Shown: piece by piece, positions 7,427 through 17,142 of the stretch
Numbering within the stretch: position 1 is the first letter of the stretch
Layout of the letters: each line of letters starts with the position of its first letter
Assembly: GCF_009862265.1 (NCBI RefSeq)
Contig: NZ_WWGX01000028.1
Coordinates: forward strand, 43,683 to 107,682
Length of the DNA: 64,000 bases
Reading direction: 5' to 3'
DNA from: Streptomyces sp. SID8352
GTDB taxonomy: Bacteria > Actinomycetota > Actinomycetes > Streptomycetales > Streptomycetaceae
Notes under the pieces: generated by a model
Told to the model about the DNA's origin: nothing
The model's database searches: none
The model's input: the letters and a program-made list of their open reading frames with translations, nothing else
Position numbers and translations under genes: made by a program

Positions 7427-8842
7427 ATGACGGCGTTCTCACTGACACCGGAGCAACTCGCCTGGCGCGAGGAGTTGCGCGCCCTCGCCGCCGAACGGCT
7501 GCGCCCCCTGGCCGACCGGGGCGCACCGGGCCGGGTCAACCGCCCCCTCCTCGCCGAACTCGGCGCCCTCGGCCTGCTGCCCCGGTTGTTCACCTCGGGC
7601 GCGCTCGACCTCTGCCTGATGCGCGAGTCCCTCGCGTACGTCTGCACCGAGGCGGAGACCGCCCTCGCCCTCCAGGGCCTGGGCGCCCACCCCGTCCACG
7701 CCCACGGCACCGAGTCCCAGCGCGCCCGCTGGCTCCCCCGGGTGGCCGACGGGTCGGCGGTGGCCGCCTTCGCGCTCACCGAGCCGGGGGCGGGCTCGGA
7801 CGCGGCGGCCCTGTCCCTGCGGGCGGAACGGGTGGCGCCGGGGCCGCCGGGGGAGCCGGAGCCGCCGGGGGAGTCGGGACCGGCCGAGCACTCCGGGCCG
7901 CCGGGGGCCCAGGGGGCGTCGGCCGTACCCGGGCCGACGGGGCAGCCGGGGCTGACCAGGCCGACCGGGCCGACGGGGCAGCCGGGGCAGCCGGCGGCGG
8001 AGCCTGCCGCCCCGAGGCGCCGGCGTTCCCCCCGGGAGTCGGCCGCCTGGCGGCTGACCGGCGAGAAGCGCTGGATCTCCAACGCCCCCCAGGCCGACTT
8101 CTACACCGTCTTCGCCCGCACCACCCCCGGCGCGGGGGCCCGGGGCGTCACCGCCTTCCTCGTCCCCGCCGACCGGCCCGGCCTCACCGGAGAGCCGCTC
8201 GACATGCTCTCCCCGCACCCCATCGGCACCCTCGTCCTCGACGGCGTCCACGTCACCACCGCCGACGTCCTGGGCGCGCCGGACCAGGGCTTCCGGGTCG
8301 CCATGGACACCCTCAACCTGTTCCGGCCCAGCGTCGGCGCCCTCGCCGTCGGCATGGCACAGGCCGCCCTGGACGCCACCCTCGCCCACACCGCCGCCCG
8401 CGACGCCTTCGGCGGCAAGCTGCGCGACCTCCAGGCGGTCTCCCACGAGGTCGCGGAGATGGCCCTGCGCACCGAGGCCGCCCGCCTGATGGTGTACGCG
8501 GCGGCCACGGCGTACGACGCCGGCGCCCCCGACGTCCCGCGCCGCGCCGCGATGGCGAAGCTGCTGGCGACCGAGACCGCGCAGTACGTCGTCGACCGCG
8601 CCGTCCAACTGCACGGCGCCCGCGCCCTGCTCCGGGGCCACCTGCTCGAACACCTCTACCGGGAGGTGCGCGCGCCGCGTGTCTACGAGGGCGCGAGCGA
8701 GGTGCAGCGCGGCATCATCGCCAAGGAGCTGTACCGGGCCCGGGACGGGGCGGGAGGCGACGGCACGCGGAGCACGCCCCCGGACAGGACCGCCCCGCGC
8801 ACCCCGCCCGACCAGGACCCCGGTACGGAGGCCCACGCATGA
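7427..8842 (+). CDS. Acyl-CoA dehydrogenase family protein with a Gly/Pro-rich insert
   Basis: 471 residues. The ATG at 7427 follows GGGAGGGGACC. The ACAD fold is complete: FALTEPGAGSDAAA in the beta domain, LTGEKRWISN, and the catalytic-Glu region RVYEGASEVQRGI near the C-terminus. FAD-dependent oxidation of a CoA thioester in the ring-degradation route is inferred. Between GSDAAAL and LTGEKRW there is an extra stretch of about 70 residues (nt about 7835-8045) rich in GPP, GPT and GQP triplets, absent from ordinary ACADs of about 390 residues. Its stop overlaps the Rid start (ATGA). Confidence 0.9.
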   Translation: MTAFSLTPEQLAWREELRALAAERLRPLADRGAPGRVNRPLLAELGALGLLPRLFTSGALDLCLMRESLAYVCTEAETALALQGLGAHPVHAHGTESQRARWLPRVADGSAVAAFALTEPGAGSDAAALSLRAERVAPGPPGEPEPPGESGPAEHSGPPGAQGASAVPGPTGQPGLTRPTGPTGQPGQPAAEPAAPRRRRSPRESAAWRLTGEKRWISNAPQADFYTVFARTTPGAGARGVTAFLVPADRPGLTGEPLDMLSPHPIGTLVLDGVHVTTADVLGAPDQGFRVAMDTLNLFRPSVGALAVGMAQAALDATLAHTAARDAFGGKLRDLQAVSHEVAEMALRTEAARLMVYAAATAYDAGAPDVPRRAAMAKLLATETAQYVVDRAVQLHGARALLRGHLLEHLYREVRAPRVYEGASEVQRGIIAKELYRARDGAGGDGTRSTPPDRTAPRTPPDQDPGTEAHA

Positions 8843-9237
8843 CCGCCGAACGTGTGAACCCGCCCGAGCTGTCGCCGCCCACCGGCTTCTCCCACGCCGT
8901 GGTGGCCACCGGCTCCCGGGTCGTGTTCCTCGCGGGCCAGACCGCGCTGGACGCCGACGGCCGGATCACCGGGGCCACTCTCCCCGAGCAGTTCGCGACG
9001 GCCCTCGGCAACCTGCTCACCGCTCTGCGCGCCACCGGCGGCACCCCCGCCGACCTGGCCCGCGTCACCGTCTACGCCACCGACCTGGCCGCCTACCGCG
9101 CCCACGCCGCCGACCTCGGCCGCGTCTGGCACCGCCTGGCGGGACGCGACTACCCGGCGATGGCGGTGATCCAGGTCGCCCGCCTGTGGGACGAGCGGGC
9201 CCTCGTGGAACTCGACGGCCACGCCGTACTGCCCTGA
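8839..9237 (+). CDS. Rid family protein (YjgF/YER057c/UK114)
   Basis: 132 residues, normal for the family, translationally coupled to the acyl-CoA dehydrogenase. RidA members hydrolyse reactive enamines and imines; Rid proteins are frequent in 2-aminobenzoyl-CoA pathways, where ring nitrogen must leave as ammonia. The segment DYPAMAVIQVARLWDE aligns with the usual PAR-S/T-xVxVxxLP region, but the conserved catalytic arginine appears to be replaced (Met108). It is therefore probably a Rid subgroup member with altered activity rather than a classical RidA. Confidence 0.85.
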   Translation: MTAERVNPPELSPPTGFSHAVVATGSRVVFLAGQTALDADGRITGATLPEQFATALGNLLTALRATGGTPADLARVTVYATDLAAYRAHAADLGRVWHRLAGRDYPAMAVIQVARLWDERALVELDGHAVLP

Positions 9238-9418
9238 CCCCCGCCGGAGCCCTCCGACGCCGTACGTCCTTCGGGCCGGGACCTCGGCGCCGGGACGGAG
9301 CCGCCGGCGGCGCGCGACCGGTGGGCCCGGTGGACCGTTGCCGCCCGGCGGCGGGAGGCCGGCCCCCCGCCGCACCGGCGCCCGTTCGGCCCCGCGGCCG
9401 TCTGCGAGACTTGCCCGC

Positions 9419-9883
9419 ATGATCGTCAGACTCGCGGGGCAGCCGGACTTCCCCGGACTGCTCGGCCTGGCCGCCCAGGTGGAGCACTGGTTCGGCCCGC
9501 TGGTCGGGGAACCGGGCTTCCACACCGCCGTGCGGGACCACATCGCGCGGGCGGCGGCGCTGGTCGCCGTCTCCCCCGAGGGGGACCTCCTCGGCGGGCT
9601 GCTGTTCGGCGCGGAGCCGCCCGTCCACCATGTGCATTGGCTGGTGGTCTCGGAGGGAGCGCGCGGGCGGGGCGTCGGCCGGGAGCTGATGGCCGAGGCG
9701 GTCCGCAGGTCCGTCCGGGGTCCGGGCACCCTGGAGGTGGTCACCTTCGGTGCCGACCACCCGGGAGCCGTGGCCAGTGGTGCGCGGGTCTTCTACGAAC
9801 GTCTGGGCTTCACCCCCGCCGAGGACGCCGAGCCGGGCCCGGAGGGCGGTTCACGGCAGGTCTACCGCCGGACACTGGACTGA
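9419..9883 (+). CDS. GNAT family N-acetyltransferase
   Basis: 154 residues. The acetyl-CoA-binding motif A is seen as VHWLVVSEGARGRGVGRELMAEAV (about residues 64-87) with R/Q-x-x-G-x-G/A pattern RGRGVG, and the C-terminal VFYERLGFTP motif. It transfers an acetyl group to an unknown amine. The ATG at 9419 gives a normal GNAT N-terminus; longer upstream reading is arginine-rich and non-family. It stands 181 bp after the Rid gene and need not belong to that operon. Confidence 0.85.
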   Translation: MIVRLAGQPDFPGLLGLAAQVEHWFGPLVGEPGFHTAVRDHIARAAALVAVSPEGDLLGGLLFGAEPPVHHVHWLVVSEGARGRGVGRELMAEAVRRSVRGPGTLEVVTFGADHPGAVASGARVFYERLGFTPAEDAEPGPEGGSRQVYRRTLD

Positions 9884-9962
9884 CGCGGCGCGCGCGGCCC
9901 ACGGCGCGCGCAGGTCACGGCGCGCGCGGGTCATGTCGTACGGACGTCACGTCATACGAACG

Positions 9963-10009
9963 CCGCGGGGGCCGCGCCCGCCGGTGAACGGCGGACACGG
10001 CCCCCGCGG
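9963..10009. terminator. Nested hairpin, bidirectional terminator
   Basis: CCGCGGGGGCCG (9963-9974) pairs perfectly with CGGCCCCCGCGG (9998-10009); a second CCGCCG/CGGCGG hairpin is nested inside. It lies between the convergent GNAT gene and the LAETG surface-protein gene. Confidence 0.7.
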
Positions 10010-10023
10010 GCCCGAAGGGTGCG

Positions 10024-11109
10024 TCAGACGGCGGTGGTGCCGGAGGCGGCGCTCCTGCGGCGGCGCACCACGAACATGGCGCCGACGCCGAGGGCGACCG
10101 CGGCGCCGCCCGTGAGGGCGATGGCCGGCAGGGCGGAGCTGGAGCCGGTCTCGGCGAGACGTCCCTCGGGGACGATCTGGATGTCGCCCGAGGGCTTGGT
10201 CGGCAGCGGCTTGCTGCCGCCCTGGGGCTTGGCCTCGGTGTCGACCGGGGCCGAACCGGCGGCGAGGATGTCGAACTCGTAGTAGTCGTCGTCGCCGGAG
10301 TAGACGCAGTTGCCCTCGTCGTCGGCGTACATGCCGATGCTGATGGCGAAGCCGTAGCCGGCCGGGGCCTTCTTGTCGACGCTCAGGCGCAGGTCGATGG
10401 AGAAGGACTCGTTGGCCCGGACGTCGGTGTAGCCGAGGTATCCGGCGGCCTCGTCGTCCTGGCCCAGGGAGATGTCGGTCCAGGCGCCGGTGGCCGGGTC
10501 CTTGAACTGCAGCGTGAGGTGGTCCGTCTCGATGAAGAAGTCGTCCTCGTCGATGTGGGCCGCGAACACACCGAGGTCGACGCGCTGGTAGGAGTTGTCC
10601 CCCTGGTTGCTGACGTTCAGCTTGAAGTTGTGGAAGCCGCTGCCCGCGACGATCTTGGACGGCAGCCCGGAGAGGCCGGTGCTCAGGTCGTCGTCGAACC
10701 GCATGTCCTCCTCGTCGCACTCGGCCGGGCCCTTGGAGGGCGAGGCGGAGGCGGACGCGGAGGGGGAGACCGACGTGGACGGGGAGGCCGTGGGGCTCGC
10801 CGACTCGGTCGCGCTGGGCGAGGCGGTCGCCGACTCCGTGGCGGCCGGGGTCGTCTCCTCGTCGGTGGTGGTGTCCTCCGAGGGGGTCTCCTCGGGGGAG
10901 GACTCCTCCGTGGTGGTCTCCTCCTCGGTCTCCTCGACGTCGGGGCTCTCCGTGGTGACGGCGGCCTCTTCCTCCTGGACCGGAGCCGACTCGCTGACCG
11001 GGGACGACGGGGCGTCGTCCGCCGCGTGGGCGACCGGGGCGACGAGCAGCGCTGCGGGGGCTATCACGGCCGTGGCGGCGGCGACAGCCAGAGTGCGGCG
11101 AATCTTCAT
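10024..11109 (-). CDS. Sortase-anchored surface protein (LAETG)
   Basis: 361 residues. Signal peptide at 1-29 (basic MKIRR, hydrophobic core, cleavage after AHA). Residues 30-125 form an acidic Ser/Thr/Glu/Pro stalk. A folded, Asp-rich domain of about 150 residues follows (about 130-285). The C-terminus has a LAETG sorting signal, a hydrophobic span and RRRRS, the arrangement used by Streptomyces class E sortases (LAxTG). The folded domain is not a family I recognise with certainty; its clusters of Asp/Glu could bind cations. It is predicted to be attached to peptidoglycan outside the cell. Confidence 0.85.
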   Translation of the reverse strand: MKIRRTLAVAAATAVIAPAALLVAPVAHAADDAPSSPVSESAPVQEEEAAVTTESPDVEETEEETTTEESSPEETPSEDTTTDEETTPAATESATASPSATESASPTASPSTSVSPSASASASPSKGPAECDEEDMRFDDDLSTGLSGLPSKIVAGSGFHNFKLNVSNQGDNSYQRVDLGVFAAHIDEDDFFIETDHLTLQFKDPATGAWTDISLGQDDEAAGYLGYTDVRANESFSIDLRLSVDKKAPAGYGFAISIGMYADDEGNCVYSGDDDYYEFDILAAGSAPVDTEAKPQGGSKPLPTKPSGDIQIVPEGRLAETGSSSALPAIALTGGAAVALGVGAMFVVRRRRSAASGTTAV

Positions 11110-11200
11110 ATGAACCTCATGAGGAGGAAGGTGTTGATGCGTCGCCAGGGTCGACCGGCGGAGGCCGCAAAGAGTTGCACGCTTCTCACATTTTCTTTAC

Positions 11201-11214
11201 GTGACATGTGTCAC
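11201..11214. promoter_or_regulatory. Inverted repeat upstream of the LAETG gene (possible Crp-type site)
   Basis: GTGACATGTGTCAC has 6-bp arms about a TG centre and fits GTG-N6-GNCAC, the form I remember for the Streptomyces Crp motif. It lies 92 bp before the LAETG gene in a locally AT-rich patch (TTTTCTTTAC). The rest of 11110-11426 shows nothing else that I can support. Confidence 0.35.
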
Positions 11215-11426
11215 CTTTCGGCATCCCTGGTCAGCGGCGTGTGCGAGAGACGCCGCTCCCGTGTGCGAGGGGCCACGGGGACCGAGGGGGTGTCCGGATT
11301 CCACCGGTCCGGTGCCCGGGCAGGGGTGGCCCCGCGTCAGGAGGACAGGGGGACGGGGGCAGGAGGACGGGAGGAGGGGACCGCGGGTCGGGGGCGTGGA
11401 GGCCCGCTTCTCCCTGAGCGCGCGGG

Positions 11427-12505
<1,079 letters not shown>

Positions 12506-13026
12506 CGACCGGCCGCGTTCCTTCTCCCACCGACGGCGCCGGGCCCCTGGGACCCGTGGTGTCGTTCCGGTGGGGACCCCGGGTGCCGTCGCGCCCGGGG
12601 GTTCGGCGCACGCGTCGCCGGCACCCGGTCCGGTGCCGGGGAGCCCGACGGGCAGGCACGGCCGCGCCGGGCGGGTCGACGGGGCGGGGAGTCCGTCGCG
12701 GCCCGCCCGGTACGGACGCACGGGCGGCCGTCGCGATCCGCCGCCACCCGTCGCGGCCGGGGACGTCCGGCCCTCGTCCGCCACGCGTCGCCTCCCACGG
12801 TCCGGGGGCACTCCCGGTCCGCTTAACGCGCGCCGGGAATCAACCGACGGGCCGTCGCCCCTCACTCCCGCCGTCGCCCCCGCGGTCCCAGACTGGGGCG
12901 CGTGGCATGGGCACGCCGGAGCGCCCCGGCGGCATCGGCCTGCTGTACGCGCGGACGGGTGACCGGACGTCCCGTATCCGGCCGGTGTGCGCAACGGCAG
13001 GCGCGCGGAGGACGGGGAGGACGCAG
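12506..13026 (+). other. Intergenic region, no gene supported
   Basis: About 520 bp of GC-rich sequence between the DUF6299-like gene and the LLM oxidoreductase. Open frames here are low-complexity Pro/Arg/Gly readings without a domain. The promoter of the LLM gene should lie in its right half; no convincing -35/-10 pair was seen. Confidence 0.5.
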
Positions 13027-14328
13027 ATGAAGTTCGGAATCCTGTACGAAATGCAGTCGCCGCGCCCCTGGGACGGCGGCAGCGACCAGCGGAAGTTCGC
13101 CGAGGCCCTGGACCAGATCGAGCTGGCCGACCGCATTGGCATCGACTACGTCTGGGCGGTGGAGCACCACTTCCTGGAGGAGTACTCGCACTCGTCCGCC
13201 CCCGAAGTGCTGCTCGGCGCGGTCACCCAGCGGACGAAGAACATCCGGCTCGGGCACGGCATCACCCTCACGTCTCCGCGCATCAACCACCCGGCGCGTC
13301 TGGCGGAGCGGATCTCGACCCTGGACGTCCTGAGCGGCGGGCGGGTGGAGTGGGGCACCGGGGAGGGGAGCACGGCCATCGAACTGGAGGCCTTCGGCAT
13401 CCCGTACGACGAGAAGAGGGCCATGTGGGAGGAGGGGGCCCGCGAGGCGGCGAACATGATGGCCCTCGACCCCTACCCGGGCTGCCGGGGCGCCTACTTC
13501 ACGATGCCCTGCCGCAGTGTCGTACCGAAACCCCTCCAGCGTCCGCACCCGCCGATGTGGCTGGCGTGCGCGCGCCGGGAGTCCATCCGCAGGGCCGCCC
13601 TGAACGGTCTGGGCGCGCTGGTCTTCGGCTTCGTCGAGCCTGAGGAGGCGGCCGGGTGGGTGCGCGAGTACTACGACATCATCAGGTCCGACGCGTGCGT
13701 TCCGGCGGGGCACACGGTGAACGCGAACGTCGCCGCGCTGTGCGGGTTCTCGGTGCACGAGGACGGGCAGGTCGCCGTCGGCAGAGTGGCCTCCGGGTTC
13801 GGCTTCTTCGGCTACGGGCTGGGCCATGTCTGGACGTTCGGGGAGCACCGGCCCGGCCGGACCGACCTCTGGGGGGAGTTCAAGCGGGCCGAGGAGCGCA
13901 TCCCCTTCCATCCGGAGCAAGGGGCCATCGGCGACCCGGCCACGGTGACCGACCAGTTGGCCCGCTACGAAAGGGCCGGCGTCGATCAGGTCATCCTGCT
14001 GCAGGCGGTCGGCCACAACCGGCACGAGCACATCTGCGAGTCGCTGGAGCTCTTCGGCAGGGACATCCTGCCCCCGTTCCGCGCCCGTGACGTACTGGCG
14101 CAGGCGCGGAAGGACGAGAGCCTCGAAGGGCATTTCGCCGCGGCCCGGGACAGAAGGGCGCGGCTGACGCGGTATCCCCGGAGCGAGGACATCCCCGTGA
14201 TCCGCGCCGCGGCACGCCAGGAGGCCCTGAGGGACCGGCTGGTCCCGCCCGAGGGGGAGATCGGCGGTGGGCTGCCCATGCTGCACGAGAGTCCCGGCGC
14301 GGCCCGTCCCGGCCAGGACTCCGGCTGA
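13027..14328 (+). CDS. LLM class flavin-dependent oxidoreductase (luciferase-like)
   Basis: 433 residues; ATG at 13027 after GAGGACGGGGAGG. The luciferase-like TIM barrel starts at residue 1 (MKFGILYEMQSPRPW) and shows YVWAVEHHFLEEYSHSSAPE and RIDTLDVLSGGRVEWGTG-type segments (STLDVLSGGRVEWGTGEGS). Such enzymes use reduced FMN or F420 to monooxygenate or reduce small substrates. It is about 60-80 residues longer than the basic domain because of a C-terminal tail (about 350-433). It is the first gene of the putative natural-product cluster, 329 bp before the CDPS gene, so it may oxidise the cyclodipeptide (inference). Confidence 0.85.
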   Translation: MKFGILYEMQSPRPWDGGSDQRKFAEALDQIELADRIGIDYVWAVEHHFLEEYSHSSAPEVLLGAVTQRTKNIRLGHGITLTSPRINHPARLAERISTLDVLSGGRVEWGTGEGSTAIELEAFGIPYDEKRAMWEEGAREAANMMALDPYPGCRGAYFTMPCRSVVPKPLQRPHPPMWLACARRESIRRAALNGLGALVFGFVEPEEAAGWVREYYDIIRSDACVPAGHTVNANVAALCGFSVHEDGQVAVGRVASGFGFFGYGLGHVWTFGEHRPGRTDLWGEFKRAEERIPFHPEQGAIGDPATVTDQLARYERAGVDQVILLQAVGHNRHEHICESLELFGRDILPPFRARDVLAQARKDESLEGHFAAARDRRARLTRYPRSEDIPVIRAAARQEALRDRLVPPEGEIGGGLPMLHESPGAARPGQDSG

Positions 14329-14510
14329 GGCGGGACGGGGAAGCGGGGAGGGGCAGCGGGAAGGGGCACACGGGGCGTGCCCGCCGCCCCGCCGGAGCCG
14401 GCCGTGGCCACACCCCGGGGGAGCCGGGGCCGCGCGGTGGCGGGGCCCCGAGCCCGTGGATCCCGCCGACGGACCGCCCCGGGGAGCCCCGGCGGCGGAA
14501 CGCGGCGGGG

Positions 14511-14586
14511 CGGAACGGACGCGGAACGGACGCGGAACGGACGCGGAACGGACGCGGAACGGACGCGGAACGGACGCGGAACGGAT
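14511..14586 (+). repeat. Seven tandem copies of an 11-bp unit
   Basis: CGGAACGGACG is repeated from 14511 with period 11; the seventh copy ends CGGAACGGAT. It lies 70 bp upstream of the CDPS start inside the 329-bp gap 14329-14657. The 11-bp period is close to one helical turn, so each copy faces the same side of the DNA. The rest of the gap holds no supported gene. Confidence 0.9.
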
Positions 14587-14657
14587 CAGGCGGAACCGAT
14601 ACGAGACGTTCGTCCTCGGAACGGTCATCGCCCGGGGAGGAACGAAAGGAGCCCGGG

Positions 14658-15356
14658 ATGTCCCCGACGGATCCCTCAGTGGATGCCCTCTTCACTCCGA
14701 TCGACCCCAGGAGCGCGCGACTGCTGGACAGGGCCGAGCACGGCATGCTCACACTCAGCGTGTTCAACAGCTACTTCAGCCAGGAGATCATCAACTTCAG
14801 CGTGCTGGCCGTGCACAGGCGCTTTCACACCTTCGACGTGGTGACGCCGGGAACCGAGCTGGGCATCCTCCTGGAGGCCGCGGGATACAGCCCCGAGAGG
14901 GCCGAGGCGAAGGTCCGCAAGAACCTCGCCATGCTCCGGGGACGCATCCTCAAGGCGTACGACCTCATCGGTGTGCCGCGCCTGACCGCCGAGCGGCACA
15001 TCCTCACCTTCGGCGGCATGCGGGGGAATCCCGTGTACGAGGAACTCTCGGCCGTCATCAGCCGGGAGATCGACCGCGACGCCGTCTTCCGGGACGCCTG
15101 CTGCAACATATCCCGGCGTGTCCTGGGGCGCATCAACCAGGGCTCGCGGCCCACCCGGGAGCAACTCGACGCGGGAGTCAGGTACTACATCGGAGAGGCC
15201 GCGGTCATGACCGACGCGGCCGGGATGCTCGGCCACGACAGCTCGGTCACCTGCTACCGCCATGTCATCGAGTTCATCAAGCCCCTGTACGAGGGCAGGC
15301 TGAGATGGCGGCCGGCCGAGAACCAGGGATACGCGAGCCTCCGGCCGCTCCCCTGA
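14658..15356 (+). CDS. tRNA-dependent cyclodipeptide synthase (CDPS)
   Basis: 232 residues, normal for CDPSs. CDPSs use two aminoacyl-tRNAs to make a diketopiperazine. Compared with AlbC as I remember it, LSVFNSYFSQ (residues 33-42) holds the acyl-enzyme serine S34 and N37. KVRKNLAMLRGRI (85-97) matches the basic tRNA-binding helix. YYIGE (176-180) gives Y176 and E180, and SSVTCYRH (195-202) gives Y200. The residue after Y200 is Arg, where the known subfamilies have His (NYH) or Pro (XYP). The tail NQGYASLRP matches the family end. RBS AAAGGAG precedes the ATG. Neighbouring LLM, PPOX and A-PCP-R proteins could be tailoring enzymes. No AlbA/AlbB-like oxidase is present. Confidence 0.85.
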   Translation: MSPTDPSVDALFTPIDPRSARLLDRAEHGMLTLSVFNSYFSQEIINFSVLAVHRRFHTFDVVTPGTELGILLEAAGYSPERAEAKVRKNLAMLRGRILKAYDLIGVPRLTAERHILTFGGMRGNPVYEELSAVISREIDRDAVFRDACCNISRRVLGRINQGSRPTREQLDAGVRYYIGEAAVMTDAAGMLGHDSSVTCYRHVIEFIKPLYEGRLRWRPAENQGYASLRPLP

Positions 15357-15553
15357 TCACCGCACGTCCGGACTGCCGGGGGTGCCCCGGCCCTCCGGCG
15401 GTCGTCCTCCCGTCCCGGGAACCCGTCCCCCCAGGAGGTTGCCGTGTCCCTTCCCACCGAGCCCCGCCGACGTCCTGACGGCCCGTCCCGGAGCCGTCGC
15501 CCCCGCGCGGGCGCGGCCCGCGGCACCTGCCCGGTCCCGCCCGGCACGGGGTC

Positions 15554-16081
15554 GTGGGTATGACGGCCCGGCGGCAGGTCTCCCGCCCCACCATGTCGCG
15601 GGCCGAGGTCGACGCGTTCCTCGGGGAGCAGCGTGTCTGCCGGGTCGCGACCGTGTCCCGCGAGGGCGTCCCGCACGTGACGCCGATGTGGTTCGTGTGG
15701 GACGGCTCCGCCCTGTGGCTGTACTCCCTGACTCGCAGTCGGCGATGGGCCGACCTCGAACACGATCCGCGGATCGCCGCCGTCGTCGATGCCGGCGGGG
15801 CGTTCGACGAACTGCGCGGTGTGGAACTGTCCGGGCGGGCCGAGTTCGTCGGGGAGGTACCGCGGACGGGAAGGCCGCACGGGGCGCTGCGAGAGGTGGA
15901 ACGCGCCTATGCGCGGCAGTACCTCGACCTGCCCGAACTCCCGCACGACGGTCTCCACGGATGGGTCCGGATCGGGCCGCGGGCGATCCGTACGTGGGAC
16001 TTCCGGAAGCTCGCCGAACCCCACTGGCCGTTCTCGGCCGCGTCCCGCCCCGGCACCGACGGGACGCGTCGGCCCGGATAG
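15554..16081 (+). CDS. Pyridoxamine 5'-phosphate oxidase-family flavoprotein (PPOX, possibly F420-dependent)
   Basis: 175 residues from GTG 15554 (ATG 15560 is equally possible). A split-barrel flavin-binding domain is visible: [31 protein letters not shown], then [26 protein letters not shown], the usual pattern of PPOX-class proteins including F420-dependent reductases. It would bind FMN or F420 and reduce an unknown substrate. Downstream of the CDPS on the same strand (198-bp gap), it is a candidate tailoring reductase. Residues after about 155 are a low-complexity tail. Confidence 0.8.
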   Translation: MGMTARRQVSRPTMSRAEVDAFLGEQRVCRVATVSREGVPHVTPMWFVWDGSALWLYSLTRSRRWADLEHDPRIAAVVDAGGAFDELRGVELSGRAEFVGEVPRTGRPHGALREVERAYARQYLDLPELPHDGLHGWVRIGPRAIRTWDFRKLAEPHWPFSAASRPGTDGTRRPG

Positions 16082-16205
16082 GCGGCCGGAGCCGGTCCGC
16101 GGGGGAGGGCGGCTCCGTTCCGGGCCGGGGTGCCGTCCGTCCGGAGCACGTGAACGGCTCCGCCCTGCGGCGGAATTCCGCCCACCCCACACACCGGAGT
16201 CCCGT

Positions 16206-16967
16206 ATGACCACGCCCGTGCCCGACCCGCCCGGCACTCCGCGTCTCCCGGCCTCCCGGCACCGGCCGCCCCGGGGCCGGCCCCCGGGCCGCTCGACGGG
16301 GACCGCGCTCGATCCGGTGGAACGCGCCATCACCGACATCGCCGCCGGCCGTCCTGTCGTCGTCGTGGACGACGAAAGGCGCGAGAACGAGGGAGACCTC
16401 GTCATCGCGGCCCAGAAGGCCACTCCGGAAACCGTCGCCTTCATGATGCGCGAGTGCCGCGGGCTGATCTGCGCGCCCATGGCAGGTCCCGAACTGGACC
16501 GGCTCATGCTGCCCCAGATGGCCGAGCGGAACACCGAGGCCATGGGCACCGCGTTCACCGTCTCCGTCGACGCGAGCAGCGCGCACGGGGTGTCCACCGG
16601 CATCTCGGCGGCGGATCGCGCCACCACCCTGAGACTGCTGGCGAGCGGTGGAGCGGGGCCCGGGGACTTCGTGCGCCCCGGGCACCTCTTTCCGCTGCGC
16701 GCCCGGCCCGGGGGCGTCCTCACCCGTCCCGGCCACACCGAGGCCGCCGTCGACCTGGCACGTTCCGCCGGAATGCGTCCGGCGGGAGCGATAGTCGAGA
16801 TCGCCGCCCCGGACGGGTCCATGCTTCGGCTTCCCGGCCTGCTGGCCTTCGCCCGTGAGCACGCGCTGTCGATCATCTCCATCGAGGACCTCGCCGCCCA
16901 CCTGCGCGGAGCCCGGGGCGGACGGATCCGCGGTCCCCGCGACGACGGAGTCGGTTCCGCCCCGTAG
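16206..16967 (+). CDS. ribB: 3,4-dihydroxy-2-butanone 4-phosphate synthase, stand-alone
   Basis: 253 residues. After a Pro/Arg-rich leader (about 1-35), the RibB domain is complete: [20 protein letters not shown] (substrate and metal acidic loop), [23 protein letters not shown] and [13 protein letters not shown]. It converts ribulose 5-phosphate to DHBP plus formate. There is no GTP cyclohydrolase II domain, unlike housekeeping RibBA fusions, and no other riboflavin gene is nearby. It may supply extra flavin for the cluster's flavoenzymes, or DHBP as a building block (both inference). An intergenic 19-bp segment (16137-16155) before it recurs inverted in the A-PCP-R gene. Confidence 0.85.
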   Translation: MTTPVPDPPGTPRLPASRHRPPRGRPPGRSTGTALDPVERAITDIAAGRPVVVVDDERRENEGDLVIAAQKATPETVAFMMRECRGLICAPMAGPELDRLMLPQMAERNTEAMGTAFTVSVDASSAHGVSTGISAADRATTLRLLASGGAGPGDFVRPGHLFPLRARPGGVLTRPGHTEAAVDLARSAGMRPAGAIVEIAAPDGSMLRLPGLLAFAREHALSIISIEDLAAHLRGARGGRIRGPRDDGVGSAP

Positions 16968-17142
16968 TGACGCGGGCGCGGGGGACACCACGACGGCGTG
17001 CCGCGGCCGGTCCGTCGACGGAGCCCGCGCTCCGGGCGCCGCGCGTCCCGCCCCGGCCGGGAGCCGGCCCCGCGCGTGAGTGAGGGGGGAGCAACGGCGG
17101 CGCGGAGCGGAGGGGGCGGGTCCCCGGCTTCGGACGCCGGTC

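Noticed and set aside
12570..12962. Possible 130-residue gene
   Set aside because: Low-complexity composition, no ribosome site and no recognisable domain.
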